A stretch of 64,000 nucleotides of DNA from Halalkalicoccus sp. CGA53 (GTDB taxonomy: Archaea > Halobacteriota > Halobacteria > Halobacteriales > Halalkalicoccaceae): assembly GCF_036429475.1 (NCBI RefSeq), contig NZ_CP144125.1, positions 1,922,001-1,986,000 of the forward strand, in the 5' to 3' direction. The notes below the pieces were generated by a model. The model saw nothing but the letters and a program-made list of their open reading frames with translations, was not told where the DNA came from and did not search any database. A program made the position numbers and the translations under genes. Positions within the stretch are counted from its first letter, which is position 1, and every line of letters begins with the position of its first letter. Positions 7,848 to 15,351 of the stretch are shown here, piece by piece.

Positions 7848-8517
7848 GTTCGAGATCTCTCTCGAGGATTTCGCGATGAGCCAGACGCTCACGGAGCGAG
7901 ACGGAATCGAACTCGATATCGAGCGTGTCGTCGCTCACGAGGAGGGGTCGGTGATGCCGTACGTCTGGGTCGAATGTGACGATTTCGACGCGTTCGATCG
8001 GGCACTCGAGACGGATCCGAGTGTCGACGCGTTCGAGCGGATAAGCGAGACGGAGGAGTGGCTTCTCTATCGGATGAACTGGACCGAGAACATTCACTTC
8101 TTGATGACATTGCTAGTCGAATACGAGGGGGCGGTCCTCTCGGCGAATGCGACGTCCGATAGATGGTGCGTACGGGTACTCTTTCCAACCCGAAAGTCCG
8201 TCTCGAACACGTACGAGTATGCGAACGACGAGGGTATGTCACTCACGGTAGCCGCGATCTACGAGATGAGCGACAAGCGATCGGGCCGGTTCGGTCTGAC
8301 CGAGGAGCAAACGGAGGCACTCACGCTCGCGACCGAACGCGGCTTCTACCGAGTCCCGCGGAAAACCACCCTCATGGGTCTATCCGAGGTGATGGAGATC
8401 TCGCATCAGTCGCTCTCGGAGCGACTTCGACGGGGACAGCACACGCTCAATTCGAACACGCTTCTCGGGAGATCCGAACAGGACGATTCCGCAGAACTAC
8501 TGACGCGAGTGAGATAG
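7831..8517 (+). CDS. Bacterio-opsin activator-type HTH regulator (HTH-10)
   Basis: The 228 residues have the two-part layout of haloarchaeal Bat-like regulators: an N-terminal alpha/beta sensor-like domain (about 1-145, starting ATIAEFEI) and a C-terminal HTH-10 domain (about 155-212) containing GLTEEQTEALTLATERGFY and the recognition helix region SHQSLSERLRRG. The family controls metabolic and phototrophy genes; the target here is unknown. The start is the ATG overlapping the upstream winged-helix gene. The longer open frame upstream is the shifted reading of that gene. Confidence 0.87.
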   Translation: MATIAEFEISLEDFAMSQTLTERDGIELDIERVVAHEEGSVMPYVWVECDDFDAFDRALETDPSVDAFERISETEEWLLYRMNWTENIHFLMTLLVEYEGAVLSANATSDRWCVRVLFPTRKSVSNTYEYANDEGMSLTVAAIYEMSDKRSGRFGLTEEQTEALTLATERGFYRVPRKTTLMGLSEVMEISHQSLSERLRRGQHTLNSNTLLGRSEQDDSAELLTRVR

Positions 8518-9064
8518 CGGGTTTTAGCGAGAGACACGATCCATCCACTCAGTGGCCACGGATATCCATCAGCCTTCGGACTTGACGGTAGTTTCACGAT
8601 AGTAGGTACTAAAGAAGTGGGTTTCAACAGACCCGATGAGCCCGTTCCATCGGGAGTCTCACCCGGATCTATCCGCCGATCCCGAGTACGACGTCCTCGA
8701 TTCGGAGGGGAGTGAGACGGCTGGACCGCCCGCTCACCGCCGGAACAGAGAAGAGACACATGCGCTCGGGTGGGGAGTGGGGGGTACGAAACGCACGTGC
8801 CGTGTGCACCGTGAACACCCGGACTCATAACCGATTTCCCTTCACCTGCCACTCGGTGGATCGCCGGCCGCGTTCGGGGACCTCGGACGGGCCGTCGGTC
8901 CCCACTCCGGTCAATCCAGCCGTGACGGCCCGGATCCTGCCCCGAACGGATCGTTTCTACAGTTCAACAGGTAAAAGAGGTTTTCGTGGGTTCGCGTATA
9001 TGTCGTGGCCGGACTCGGGCGACCGGATCGGTGGACCCGAGAGCCGGGACGGCGATCGCGTCGG
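8518..9064. other. Intergenic region with one hairpin
   Basis: No convincing gene lies here; the short frame at 8636-8830 has poor codon bias and a basic tail. A perfect 7-bp stem pairs GGGGACC (8876-8882) with GGTCCCC (8897-8903). It sits between convergent genes and could serve as a terminator, though without a T tract. Confidence 0.45.
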
Positions 9065-9478
9065 TTACGGGGCGACGAGACGCTGGTGTTCGACCTTCAT
9101 ACACCGGTCGGCGACGACGTGGAGGCCGGCACGTTCGGCGCGGGCGGTCGCGTCCGGGTCCGTGATGCCGAGCTGGAGCCAGATCGCCGTCAGGTTCGTT
9201 CTCTCGAGGGCCTCGTCGACGATCCCCGAGACCTCCTCGCTGGGGCGAAAGACGTTCACCAGGTCGATCCCCTCCTCGACCGCCGAGAGGGAGTCGTACG
9301 CACGTTTGCCGAAGACCTCCTCTGCGTTCGGGTTGACGGGGATCACGTCGTAGCCGCGTTCTTCGAGGTACTTCGGTATCTCGTGGGCGTCCTTCCCCGG
9401 GGTCGCGGAGCAGCCGACGACGGCGACCGTTCGGAGACCGAGGAGTTCGCGGAGTTCGGCGTCACTCTCGACGGGCAT
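9065..9478 (-). CDS. CoA-binding (YccU-type) protein
   Basis: This 137-residue single Rossmann domain shows the CoA-binding protein signature: TVAVVGCSATPGKDAHEIPKYL near residues 17-38, VIPVNPNAEEVFGKRAY (about 45-61), and AIWLQLGITD (about 99-108). It corresponds to the N-terminal domain of succinyl-CoA synthetase alpha but stands alone, as in bacterial YccU/YneT. The biological role is unknown. The gene starts 28 bp after the KaiC-like gene on the same strand, so the two probably share a transcript. Confidence 0.88.
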   Translation of the reverse strand: MPVESDAELRELLGLRTVAVVGCSATPGKDAHEIPKYLEERGYDVIPVNPNAEEVFGKRAYDSLSAVEEGIDLVNVFRPSEEVSGIVDEALERTNLTAIWLQLGITDPDATARAERAGLHVVADRCMKVEHQRLVAP

Positions 9479-9506
9479 TCGTACCGACGCGAGGGATGCG
9501 TGACTG

Positions 9507-10142
9507 TTAACGGTTCCGAGGCAGGTCAGAGAAGGCCGGCCCGAGCAGTCGCGGCTCGCCACTCTCCTCGACCGCGACCACCCCGTCGAAGAGCTGTTTC
9601 AGCGTGTTCATCGTCCGGTCGTCGTGGGTAGTCGAGTCGATCACACAGAGGCCGAGCGCGCCCGCGCTCTGGAGCCGTCCCGTGAGGACGTGGACGAACC
9701 GGAAGACAGTCCCGAGTTCGGCGTACATGAGCAGCGTCGAGAGCGAGTGGACGAGCACCCGGTTCCGCCTGAGCCCACGCTCGCGCGAGAACGATTCGAG
9801 ATACGAGGAGAGTTCGACCCCGATCGTCGTCATGTCCACCGGCGAGGCGGCGTAGCTGACCCGGTCGTCGGTGACGGGATCGATGCCCTGGTGGCGCGAG
9901 ACGCAGTCGACGACGCCGATCGGTGTCTCCGGGGTGAGGTCGGCCCGCTCGACGTACTGCGAGAGCACGTGGGCCGCACCGTCGGTCGTCGTCACGACGA
10001 TCGCCCCCTCCCCCCGGTCGGTGCCGGCGGCGAGGACGTCGAGACCGACCATCCGCTTTCCCGCCATCGGCGACCCCGTAACGAGGAGGTTCGTCCCCGG
10101 CCGTACTCGCGGGGCTGCCAGCACGTCGTCGAGTTCGTACAT
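9507..10142 (-). CDS. KaiC/RecA-superfamily ATPase-like protein (DUF7504-like)
   Basis: The 211 residues follow the RecA/KaiC layout. A Walker A-like GSPMAGKR lies around residues 23-30. An IGVVDCVS strand and RVLVHSLSTLLMYAEL (Walker B region, but with no acidic residue in the usual place) follow, then LGLCVIDSTTHDD. The P-loop has Met-Ala in place of canonical residues, so ATP hydrolysis is uncertain. Haloarchaea have many such proteins, often linked to signalling. It lies upstream of the CoA-binding gene. A TATA-like GGGATATACG (10201-10210, read on the minus strand) would give a short leader. Confidence 0.75.
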   Translation of the reverse strand: MYELDDVLAAPRVRPGTNLLVTGSPMAGKRMVGLDVLAAGTDRGEGAIVVTTTDGAAHVLSQYVERADLTPETPIGVVDCVSRHQGIDPVTDDRVSYAASPVDMTTIGVELSSYLESFSRERGLRRNRVLVHSLSTLLMYAELGTVFRFVHVLTGRLQSAGALGLCVIDSTTHDDRTMNTLKQLFDGVVAVEESGEPRLLGPAFSDLPRNR

Positions 10143-10230
10143 TGAGGTCCCACTCCGATCGAACTCGTCGTTCGAGTCAGGTATCGGTGCATTGCCGTAG
10201 CGGGATATACGTCTTGTCCCCGATCGGTTC

Positions 10231-11073
10231 CTAGAGGGCGACCGCGCCGATCCGCCCGGCGACGAACGCGAGCGCCGCGAGGAACATCCCGACCTTGAGC
10301 CGCTTCTGTCCCGTCGTCGGGTCGCGAAAGCTCGCGGCCGCGGCCCAGAGCATCACCCCCACGGCCGGGACGAGCACGAGGAGGTAGGCGGCGCCGAACT
10401 CGCCGGTGAGATACGGCAGCGGGCTCACCGCCACGGCGACGAGCAGACAGGCCGTCGCGATCCAGAGTGCGGGTCGCTCGCCGATCGCGATCGGGAGCGT
10501 GTTAAGCCCCTCCTCCCGGTCGCCGTCGACGTCCTCGACGTCCTTTATCACCTCGCGGGTGAACGTCGAGAGCGCCGCGAGGACGAACAGCACCCCCGGC
10601 GCGGCGATGTCGCCCACGGCGGCGCCGCCGAACAGGAACGTACTCCCGCCGAGGGCTGCGACGACGGCGTTTCCCACCCCCGGAAGCCCCTTGAACAGTT
10701 CGGTATAGGCGATCAGCAACAGCAGGTTCACGACCGCGATGGCGATCGCGAGCGGTGGGAGGGTGATCGCGAGGGCGACCGCACCGAGGAAGAGGGCGAC
10801 ACTGAACCAGAGCGCGAGCCGCGGTGAGACCCGGCCGCTCGGGATCGGACGGCCGGGCTGGTTAATCGCGTCGATCTCCCGGTCGAAGTAGTCGTTGATC
10901 GCGTTGCCCGCCCCGGTGGCGAAGACCGTCGCGCCGACCGCCGCGGTCACCGCCCACGGCGCGGCGAGGACGCCGCCCGCGACGAACGCGCCGATGAGGG
11001 TGAGAACGCCCGCCGCGACGGCGTTCACCGGGCGCGTGAGCGCGAGGAGTCCGCGGGCGGTCGAGAGCGCCAT
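10231..11073 (-). CDS. ubiA: Digeranylgeranylglyceryl phosphate synthase (UbiA family)
   Basis: This 280-residue integral membrane prenyltransferase has about nine hydrophobic helices. The first Asp-rich motif is NAINDYFDREID (around residues 56-67), and the second is DVEDVDGDREEG (around 178-189). These bind the Mg-diphosphate of the prenyl donor. In archaea this subfamily adds the second geranylgeranyl chain to geranylgeranylglyceryl phosphate, a step in ether-lipid synthesis. The length and the archaeal-type N-terminus (ALTRPVNAVAAG) support that over a quinone-prenylating role. It is monocistronic, with a downstream gap to the KaiC-like gene. Confidence 0.88.
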   Translation of the reverse strand: MALSTARGLLALTRPVNAVAAGVLTLIGAFVAGGVLAAPWAVTAAVGATVFATGAGNAINDYFDREIDAINQPGRPIPSGRVSPRLALWFSVALFLGAVALAITLPPLAIAIAVVNLLLLIAYTELFKGLPGVGNAVVAALGGSTFLFGGAAVGDIAAPGVLFVLAALSTFTREVIKDVEDVDGDREEGLNTLPIAIGERPALWIATACLLVAVAVSPLPYLTGEFGAAYLLVLVPAVGVMLWAAAASFRDPTTGQKRLKVGMFLAALAFVAGRIGAVAL

Positions 11074-11117
11074 ATCCCGCGTCCTCGTCGTCTCCCCTTA
11101 AGTCGCTCCGTTTCCGA

Positions 11118-11882
11118 TCAGCCGATGTAGCGGAGGTCGTCGTCTGTCGGGAGCTCCATCGCCTGCTGCTGGGCCTCGAGCTCCTGGATCTTTCCGACCA
11201 CTTCCTCCATCTCCTCGGCGCGCTCGTCGAGGCTCGTGAGGTCGACCTCGAAGCCGAGCAGCGACTGGAGCACGCCCAAAAGCGCCTTCGCGCTCTTCGG
11301 GTCGACGAGGTAGCCGCTGGTCTCGCCCATCAGACAGCTCGCGTCCAGTCCTCTCCGACCGCCGAGGCCGACCAGCAGCCCGCTGATCCCGACGATGCCG
11401 CCGGCCGGCTCGCCCTCGCGGAAGACGACCCCCGCCTCCGAGAGCGCCTCGATGCTCTCGGGGTTCGACACCGCACCGAGGACGTCGTACTCCTCGATGA
11501 GCTCGCCCGTCGGGACCCCGCCGAGGGCGAACAGCCGCTCGACGCCGAACTCCTCGACGGCGTCGAGGACGGCCTCGGTGATCCGGTAGTGACCGATACC
11601 GCTCGCGGCCTGCTGGTCCCCGGAGAGCACGAGCAGGTCCTGGTTCTCGAAGGAGACGGCGTGGAGCTCCGCACAGACGAGTTCGGCGACTCCCTCGTCG
11701 CCGACGGTCACCTGGGGTGGGAAGTGCTCGGAGTGCAATCGGCGGACGAGTTCGCTCTCGGCCTCCGAGAGCAGGTGTTCTGCGACCAGCGATCCGACGT
11801 GACCGACGCCCGGCAGCCCCTCGATCAGCACCGGCTCGCGGAGTTCGGGATCGGCGTGAACCACCGTCTCGACGTCGTCCAT
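11118..11882 (-). CDS. PAC2-family (proteasome assembly chaperone-like) protein
   Basis: The 254 residues fit the archaeal PAC2 family: EGLPGVGHVGSLVAEHL near residue 19, HSEHFPPQVTV, LLVLSGDQQA, a GGVPTGEL segment and GLVGLGGRRGLDASCLMGET. The last 50 residues form a predicted coiled coil (LDERAEEMEEVVGKIQEL). Eukaryotic relatives assemble the 20S proteasome; the archaeal role is not settled. It is the last gene of the L44e-S27e-aIF2alpha-Nop10 operon, a linkage seen in other haloarchaea, and it starts 4 bp after the Nop10 stop. Confidence 0.88.
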   Translation of the reverse strand: MDDVETVVHADPELREPVLIEGLPGVGHVGSLVAEHLLSEAESELVRRLHSEHFPPQVTVGDEGVAELVCAELHAVSFENQDLLVLSGDQQAASGIGHYRITEAVLDAVEEFGVERLFALGGVPTGELIEEYDVLGAVSNPESIEALSEAGVVFREGEPAGGIVGISGLLVGLGGRRGLDASCLMGETSGYLVDPKSAKALLGVLQSLLGFEVDLTSLDERAEEMEEVVGKIQELEAQQQAMELPTDDDLRYIG

Positions 11883-11886
11883 ACCC

Positions 11887-12069
11887 TCACTCGCGCACGC
11901 GGCGCTTAAGAGCGCGTCGGTACTCCCCGTAGCGGTCCTCGGGGCTGTATCGCGCCGGCGCGCTGTTGACGGCGTCGGCTCCGCAGTCGGGACAGGTCGA
12001 CGAAAGCGTGTAGACCGGGCGGTCGTGATGGGCCTCCCAGTCCGAACAGACCTTGATGTCCGAGATCAC
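11887..12069 (-). CDS. nop10: Nop10, H/ACA RNP component
   Basis: This 60-residue zinc-binding protein has Cys8, Cys26 and Cys29, with a His pair at 14-15, then the [20 protein letters not shown] tail that contacts Cbf5. It is a subunit of the archaeal H/ACA small ribonucleoprotein that makes pseudouridine in rRNA. The length is normal. The ATG overlaps the stop of the aIF2 alpha gene by 4 nt, so it is translated from the same operon mRNA. Confidence 0.92.
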   Translation of the reverse strand: MISDIKVCSDWEAHHDRPVYTLSSTCPDCGADAVNSAPARYSPEDRYGEYRRALKRRVRE

Positions 12070-12860
12070 TCGTCGTCGGTCCGGCGCTCGCGGTGGAACT
12101 CGCCGCTCCCGCCGTCGGCCTCGATGGCGGCCCGAGCGCGCTCGGCGCTCGCTTCGAGCTGGCCCTCTGCGGTCTTGTAGTTCGGCGCACGCACCTTGAT
12201 GCGGTACTCCGGCGCACCGACGTAGGTCACCTCGAGGTCGATCTCCTCGGGGACCTCGCCGTTACCCTCGGCGGCCGCGAGCGCCGAGCGCACCGCGTCC
12301 ACGCCCGCTTCCGTCGAACAGACGAGGTCGACGTAGCCGGTCACCTCGACGTACGGCACCGAGACGTTCTCGCGTGCGGTCTCGACGATCGCGTCGATCT
12401 CCGCGTCCGAGAGGTCGGTCTCCGCCAGCGCTTCGTCGCCCAGGATCGCCGCCTGCTCGAACGCGTCGTAGAGCGTTCCGTGGACCTCGACGAGTTCGTT
12501 CGCGATCCGGCCGTACTCGTCGGCGTCCTCGCCGACGGCGATCGACATCCAGTTGTCGGCCTTCTGTTCGTTCTTCCAGCGCTGGATCGCCTCCTTTCGC
12601 TGGTGGTCGTTGACGTCCTTGATCGAGAGGTCGATCTGCTGGCTTCCCTCGTCGATCGAGAGTACCTTACAGACGGTCGTCTGGCCCTCGCGGACGTGGT
12701 CGCGGACGTTCTTGATCCAGCCGGAGGCGACCTCGCTGATGTGTGCGAGCCCGCGTCTGTCCTCGTACTCTTCGAGGTCGACGAAGACGCCGAAGTCCTC
12801 GATCTCGTCGACCTTCCCGACGACGATCTCGCCCGGCTCCGGGTAGCCGCTGTACTTCAT
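12066..12860 (-). CDS. eif2a: Translation initiation factor 2 subunit alpha
   Basis: The 264 residues begin with an S1 RNA-binding domain (about 10-85: [28 protein letters not shown]), followed by a helical domain and a C-terminal alpha/beta domain with the [11 protein letters not shown] motif that contacts aIF2 gamma. It is part of the aIF2 trimer that carries initiator Met-tRNA to the ribosome. The start overlaps the S27e stop and the stop overlaps the Nop10 start. The C-terminus has a short polar acidic tail. Confidence 0.95.
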   Translation of the reverse strand: MKYSGYPEPGEIVVGKVDEIEDFGVFVDLEEYEDRRGLAHISEVASGWIKNVRDHVREGQTTVCKVLSIDEGSQQIDLSIKDVNDHQRKEAIQRWKNEQKADNWMSIAVGEDADEYGRIANELVEVHGTLYDAFEQAAILGDEALAETDLSDAEIDAIVETARENVSVPYVEVTGYVDLVCSTEAGVDAVRSALAAAEGNGEVPEEIDLEVTYVGAPEYRIKVRAPNYKTAEGQLEASAERARAAIEADGGSGEFHRERRTDDE

Positions 12861-13033
12861 GCTCTCTGTTCGACGGTCTCGGTGACCTCACCGTGGAGTT
12901 CGGACTCGCCCCCGGTCGGCGTCGCGAGCGTCGTCCCGCAGACGGCACACGCGACCTCGGTCGCGACCCGGCCGAAGACGATCTGTTCGTTCCCGCAGTC
13001 CGGACAGACGACGGTGTAGAAGTTCCCCGCCAT
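12857..13033 (-). CDS. rps27e: 30S ribosomal protein S27e
   Basis: This 58-residue zinc-ribbon protein has Cys10, Cys13, Cys29 and Cys32 in the usual C-x2-C...C-x2-C arrangement and the family motifs [13 protein letters not shown] and [14 protein letters not shown]. It belongs to the small ribosomal subunit. The first ATG is used, 2 bp after the L44e stop; the longer open frame upstream is the shifted reading of L44e and non-coding DNA. Confidence 0.95.
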   Translation of the reverse strand: MAGNFYTVVCPDCGNEQIVFGRVATEVACAVCGTTLATPTGGESELHGEVTETVEQRA

Positions 13034-13035
13034 CG

Positions 13036-13320
13036 TTACTCCTGGAACTCCAGGCGGCCGGCCCGCCAGCCCTTCCGGAGGTGGGCCTTGCCGCACTCGC
13101 TGCAGCGGTATTTGAGGTTCGTCTTCTTCGTCGGCTTCTCGCCGCTGGGCACCTTCGAGAACTTCCCGGCGTTCCCAATACCCGAGCGCTGGCGCTGGCG
13201 CTGGCGGCCCTGGACCTTCGTCATGCCGGAGGCCTGGCCCTGTCTGACCTTCTCCAGTTCGTGTTCGTGATGGGCGTTGCAGTGCGGACAGTAGGTGTTG
13301 AACCGTCGTGGGATCTGCAT
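13036..13320 (-). CDS. rpl44e: 50S ribosomal protein L44e
   Basis: This 94-residue protein has a zinc site formed by Cys11-x2-Cys14 and Cys73-x2-Cys76, a basic central segment ([12 protein letters not shown]) and the KKTNLKYRC motif of L44e. It sits near the E site of the large subunit. It is the first gene of the translation operon and is basic, unlike most proteins of this window, as expected for an rRNA-binding protein. Confidence 0.96.
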   Translation of the reverse strand: MQIPRRFNTYCPHCNAHHEHELEKVRQGQASGMTKVQGRQRQRQRSGIGNAGKFSKVPSGEKPTKKTNLKYRCSECGKAHLRKGWRAGRLEFQE

Positions 13321-13351
13321 AGGGTATACTCTGGGGAGTCGTTGGGTACCG

Positions 13352-13362
13352 CCGGTTAAAAC
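13352..13362 (-). promoter_or_regulatory. Probable TATA box of the L44e operon
   Basis: On the minus strand the stretch GGTTTTAACC lies 32-42 nt before the L44e ATG, which would give a leader of about 10 nt. It is the only AT-rich block close enough to drive the five-gene translation operon. Confidence 0.55.
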
Positions 13363-13501
13363 CCGTTTGGTATAGCTTCGAATTCGGCAGGAGCCAGCAC
13401 GGTGGATACGGTGACAGATAGCCGTTCGTTCCCACGAGCGGGGTGATCGGTTCCCCGGTGTTCCAGCTCCCGATCGGCGCTCCCTGGTTTTGGCCGCAGA
13501 G

Positions 13502-13600
13502 ATTGGCTCCGGTGACTTCTCCGAGTGGGTCGACGGCGCGCAGGAACTCGTCGAGAACGTCCAGGAGACGGTTGACCAATCCGTGGATCAGATCGCGTGA
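13502..13600 (+). pseudogene. Remnant: C-terminal end of an unidentified protein
   Basis: A 32-codon stretch, open upstream but without a plausible start, reads [20 protein letters not shown] and then [12 protein letters not shown] before TGA. It has haloarchaeal GC-rich third positions, acidic character and an amphipathic helix, whereas the sequence upstream of about 13490 does not look coded. It resembles the last helix of a secreted or phage-type haloarchaeal protein. It is probably what remains of a gene cut off at its 5' side. The parent family is not identified. Confidence 0.4.
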
Positions 13601-13688
13601 TAGGCGATTCTTCGTCGTGGTGTGAGCGCTCTCGCCTGGTTCTGAGATATGCTCGGTTATATCGGAACCGAGGTGAGTAGTGGCGACG

Positions 13689-14051
13689 CTATCGGTTTTG
13701 ATAGAGTGGGTATACGGACAGAATGACAACCCCTAGTGCAATAGCAAATACACCGATGGCGTAATAGAGTCTCGAAGTAGCCATATAAACTGTTGGGGGG
13801 ACTGTCACCAAAATTAAAATCATCGACCCTACGCTAAGACCCTGACCGACCCTCTGTGCTCTTCTCTGTGAGCGAATGCTGCCCTCGACGTTCCTGAGGA
13901 GTTCGTTCTGCTGTCTTATCTCTCGAAGTTGTTCTTCGTGACGCACTTTATCAGATGAACTCACCTTTTCGACCAGTCCCGAAATATCGATATTCTGTGA
14001 CTCACTTTCCGCGCTCCCCACCGACTCTAGCTGAGACTCAAGATCGTTCAC
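13689..14051 (-). CDS. Small coiled-coil membrane protein of unknown function
   Basis: The 120 residues, from a GTG start, begin with a polar helical region (about 1-68, rich in Glu, Gln and Ser) and end with two hydrophobic helices (about 72-90 and 95-115). The codon use is clearly more AT-rich than that of neighbouring genes. The frame is open upstream for 23 more codons that also look coded (IQERQTVTWSDTIGHIGAQ), up to tandem stops TGA TAA shared with the short frame before it. The true N-terminus may therefore lie further upstream in an intact relative. No function can be given. Confidence 0.6.
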   Translation of the reverse strand: MNDLESQLESVGSAESESQNIDISGLVEKVSSSDKVRHEEQLREIRQQNELLRNVEGSIRSQRRAQRVGQGLSVGSMILILVTVPPTVYMATSRLYYAIGVFAIALGVVILSVYPLYQNR

Positions 14052-14120
14052 TTGAGCACCGATATGCCCAATCGTATCGCTCCAAGTGACAGTCTGGCGC
14101 TCTTGTATGTCCTTGGTTTA

Positions 14121-14261
14121 TCAGAAGTTCTTCATTTCACTACGGATCTGGACCGGTTCTGATCGAAGATTGCTTTCACTGCGGATGTTCGGACTTGGTC
14201 CGTCACCTAATTCGAGTTCGGTGCGGAGATCGGGCGGCTCTTTCTCTTGCCCGTCTGGCAT
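14121..14261 (-). CDS. Short reading frame upstream of the coiled-coil membrane protein
   Basis: This 46-codon frame (starting MPDGQEKEPPDL, ending RSEMKNF) is polar and probably disordered. It is in the same frame as the following membrane-protein gene and is separated from it by TGA TAA and about 23 coding-like codons. It could be the true N-terminus of that protein, now split by a stop mutation, or an independent small upstream gene. The GC content is low, as in the neighbouring gene. Confidence 0.4.
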   Translation of the reverse strand: MPDGQEKEPPDLRTELELGDGPSPNIRSESNLRSEPVQIRSEMKNF

Positions 14262-14638
14262 CGTTTGTGTGATCGGGGGTGAAAACAAGACGCTTTCTTC
14301 TTTTTAATCCGTTTGCGCCGGTATTCCCCTTTTCCCCTTCACTTCGTGTTGATTACAGTCCTATTCATTACATACCTCGCCTTCCGATCCGAACACGCAA
14401 GCAATGAAGCGATGCTCGCAACTCCGATAGGTGAAACCGCGCGGGCGTGGTACGGACCCGTACACCCGACGGGACCCCGTCGGCTCGTCACCCCGACCCG
14501 TGGCGTTTCGGGTACGCCGAGCTTTCCGCGATATCACTGCACATACTGACGTGGCTCGCGGTCCTCACTCGGGTAGGGCCGGGCGATCGAACGCGACGCT
14601 CGGGTGCCTCGAACGCCAGCGCGCCCGGCCCGATTTTT
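14262..14638. other. AT-rich intergenic stretch with a GC-rich palindrome
   Basis: No gene with haloarchaeal codon use is visible. The left half is T-rich. A perfect palindromic stem CCGACGGG-AC-CCCGTCGG (14468-14485) is preceded by a near-palindrome GTACGGACCCGTAC (14452-14465). These could fold as a small hairpin pair, possibly the edge of a degraded element. Confidence 0.45.
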
Positions 14639-14899
14639 CTACTCGCGTCCGACCGGATTGGAGACCGAGAGCGTCGTCTCCCCGGCGAGTTCGGTCGTTT
14701 CCCGGTCCTCGACCAGAACGTGGCTCCCCTCACACATGACGAGCAGCTCCTCCCTCTCGATCCCCGGAGCGCGCTCTGCGAGCGCGACGAGGGCGTCCGA
14801 GACGGTCGCTCCCGGAGGGAGCGTGAGCGAGACGGTTCGCTCGCCGACCCGCTCGCGGACCACGCCGTAACACCGAACGGTGACCCGGATCTCCGACAT
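14639..14899 (-). CDS. MoaD/ThiS-fold ubiquitin-like protein without C-terminal Gly-Gly
   Basis: The 86 residues have the beta-grasp pattern of MoaD/ThiS: VTVRCYGVVRERVGERTVSL, PPGATVSDALVALAERAPG and a late strand. The chain ends in SNPVGRE and lacks the terminal diglycine needed for activation by an E1-like enzyme, so it cannot act as a standard sulfur carrier or SAMP modifier. It is divergent from a second MoaD-like gene, 51 bp away, that does have a diglycine. A structural or regulatory role is inferred only from the fold. Confidence 0.72.
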   Translation of the reverse strand: MSEIRVTVRCYGVVRERVGERTVSLTLPPGATVSDALVALAERAPGIEREELLVMCEGSHVLVEDRETTELAGETTLSVSNPVGRE

Positions 14900-14950
14900 G
14901 TCCCGGAAGAGGACGGGGAACTACAAGAGCGGTCGGACCCGAGACGGGGT

Positions 14951-15238
14951 ATGGAGATCAGCTGTCAGCTGTTCGGACCGCTACGGGAGACGGTCGGCGA
15001 GAAGACGGTCGCCGTCGAGGTCGAGACGGGTGCGACGGTCGCGGAGGCCCTCCGTGCGCTCTGTGAGGCCCACCCGGGTCTCGAAGACCGGCTGTTCGAG
15101 GGGGGTGAGCTCGCGTTCTCAAGCGTGACGGTGACGCGGAACGGGAGACACGTCACACAGGAGGAAGGCGGGGAGACGGTCCTCGACGAGGGCGACACGC
15201 TCAGGCTCGCCCCGCCGGTCGTCGGCGGGTCGGGGTAG
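14951..15238 (+). CDS. MoaD-like ubiquitin-fold sulfur carrier or SAMP-type protein
   Basis: This 95-residue beta-grasp protein (CQLFGPLRETVGEKTVAVEV; ATVAEALRALCEAHPGL; DTLRLAPPVVGGSG) ends with GGSG. Family members must expose Gly-Gly at the C-terminus, so the last two residues would need trimming, or Ser-Gly replaces the usual end. MoaD carries the sulfur for molybdopterin. Its closeness to the AOR gene (convergent, 113 bp apart) fits a role in tungsten or molybdenum cofactor supply. Haloarchaeal SAMPs are another possibility. Confidence 0.8.
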   Translation: MEISCQLFGPLRETVGEKTVAVEVETGATVAEALRALCEAHPGLEDRLFEGGELAFSSVTVTRNGRHVTQEEGGETVLDEGDTLRLAPPVVGGSG

Positions 15239-15314
15239 GCAGATCGCTCATCGGGAGTATCGTAGTCGTTCATAGAATCCTCAGTTCGGGACCGAGAGAC
15301 GAGACCCGTTGATC

Positions 15315-15347
15315 GATTACCGAGATCTCCGGTTGGCTACGGTAATC
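15315..15347. terminator. Hairpin between convergent MoaD-like and AOR genes
   Basis: The arms GATTACCG (15315-15322) and CGGTAATC (15340-15347) pair perfectly over 8 bp around a 17-nt loop. The hairpin lies 4 bp from the AOR stop and 76 bp past the MoaD-like stop, where a shared terminator would be expected. There is no clear T tract. Confidence 0.4.
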
Positions 15348-15351
15348 CCTA

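Noticed and set aside
8636-8830. A 64-codon frame in the gap before the CoA-binding gene
   Set aside because: Weak third-position bias, basic tail, no domain and no promoter.
12857-13729. A 290-codon minus-strand frame that would extend S27e upstream
   Set aside because: It reads through L44e in a shifted frame and through non-coding DNA; S27e starts at 13033 with the normal length.
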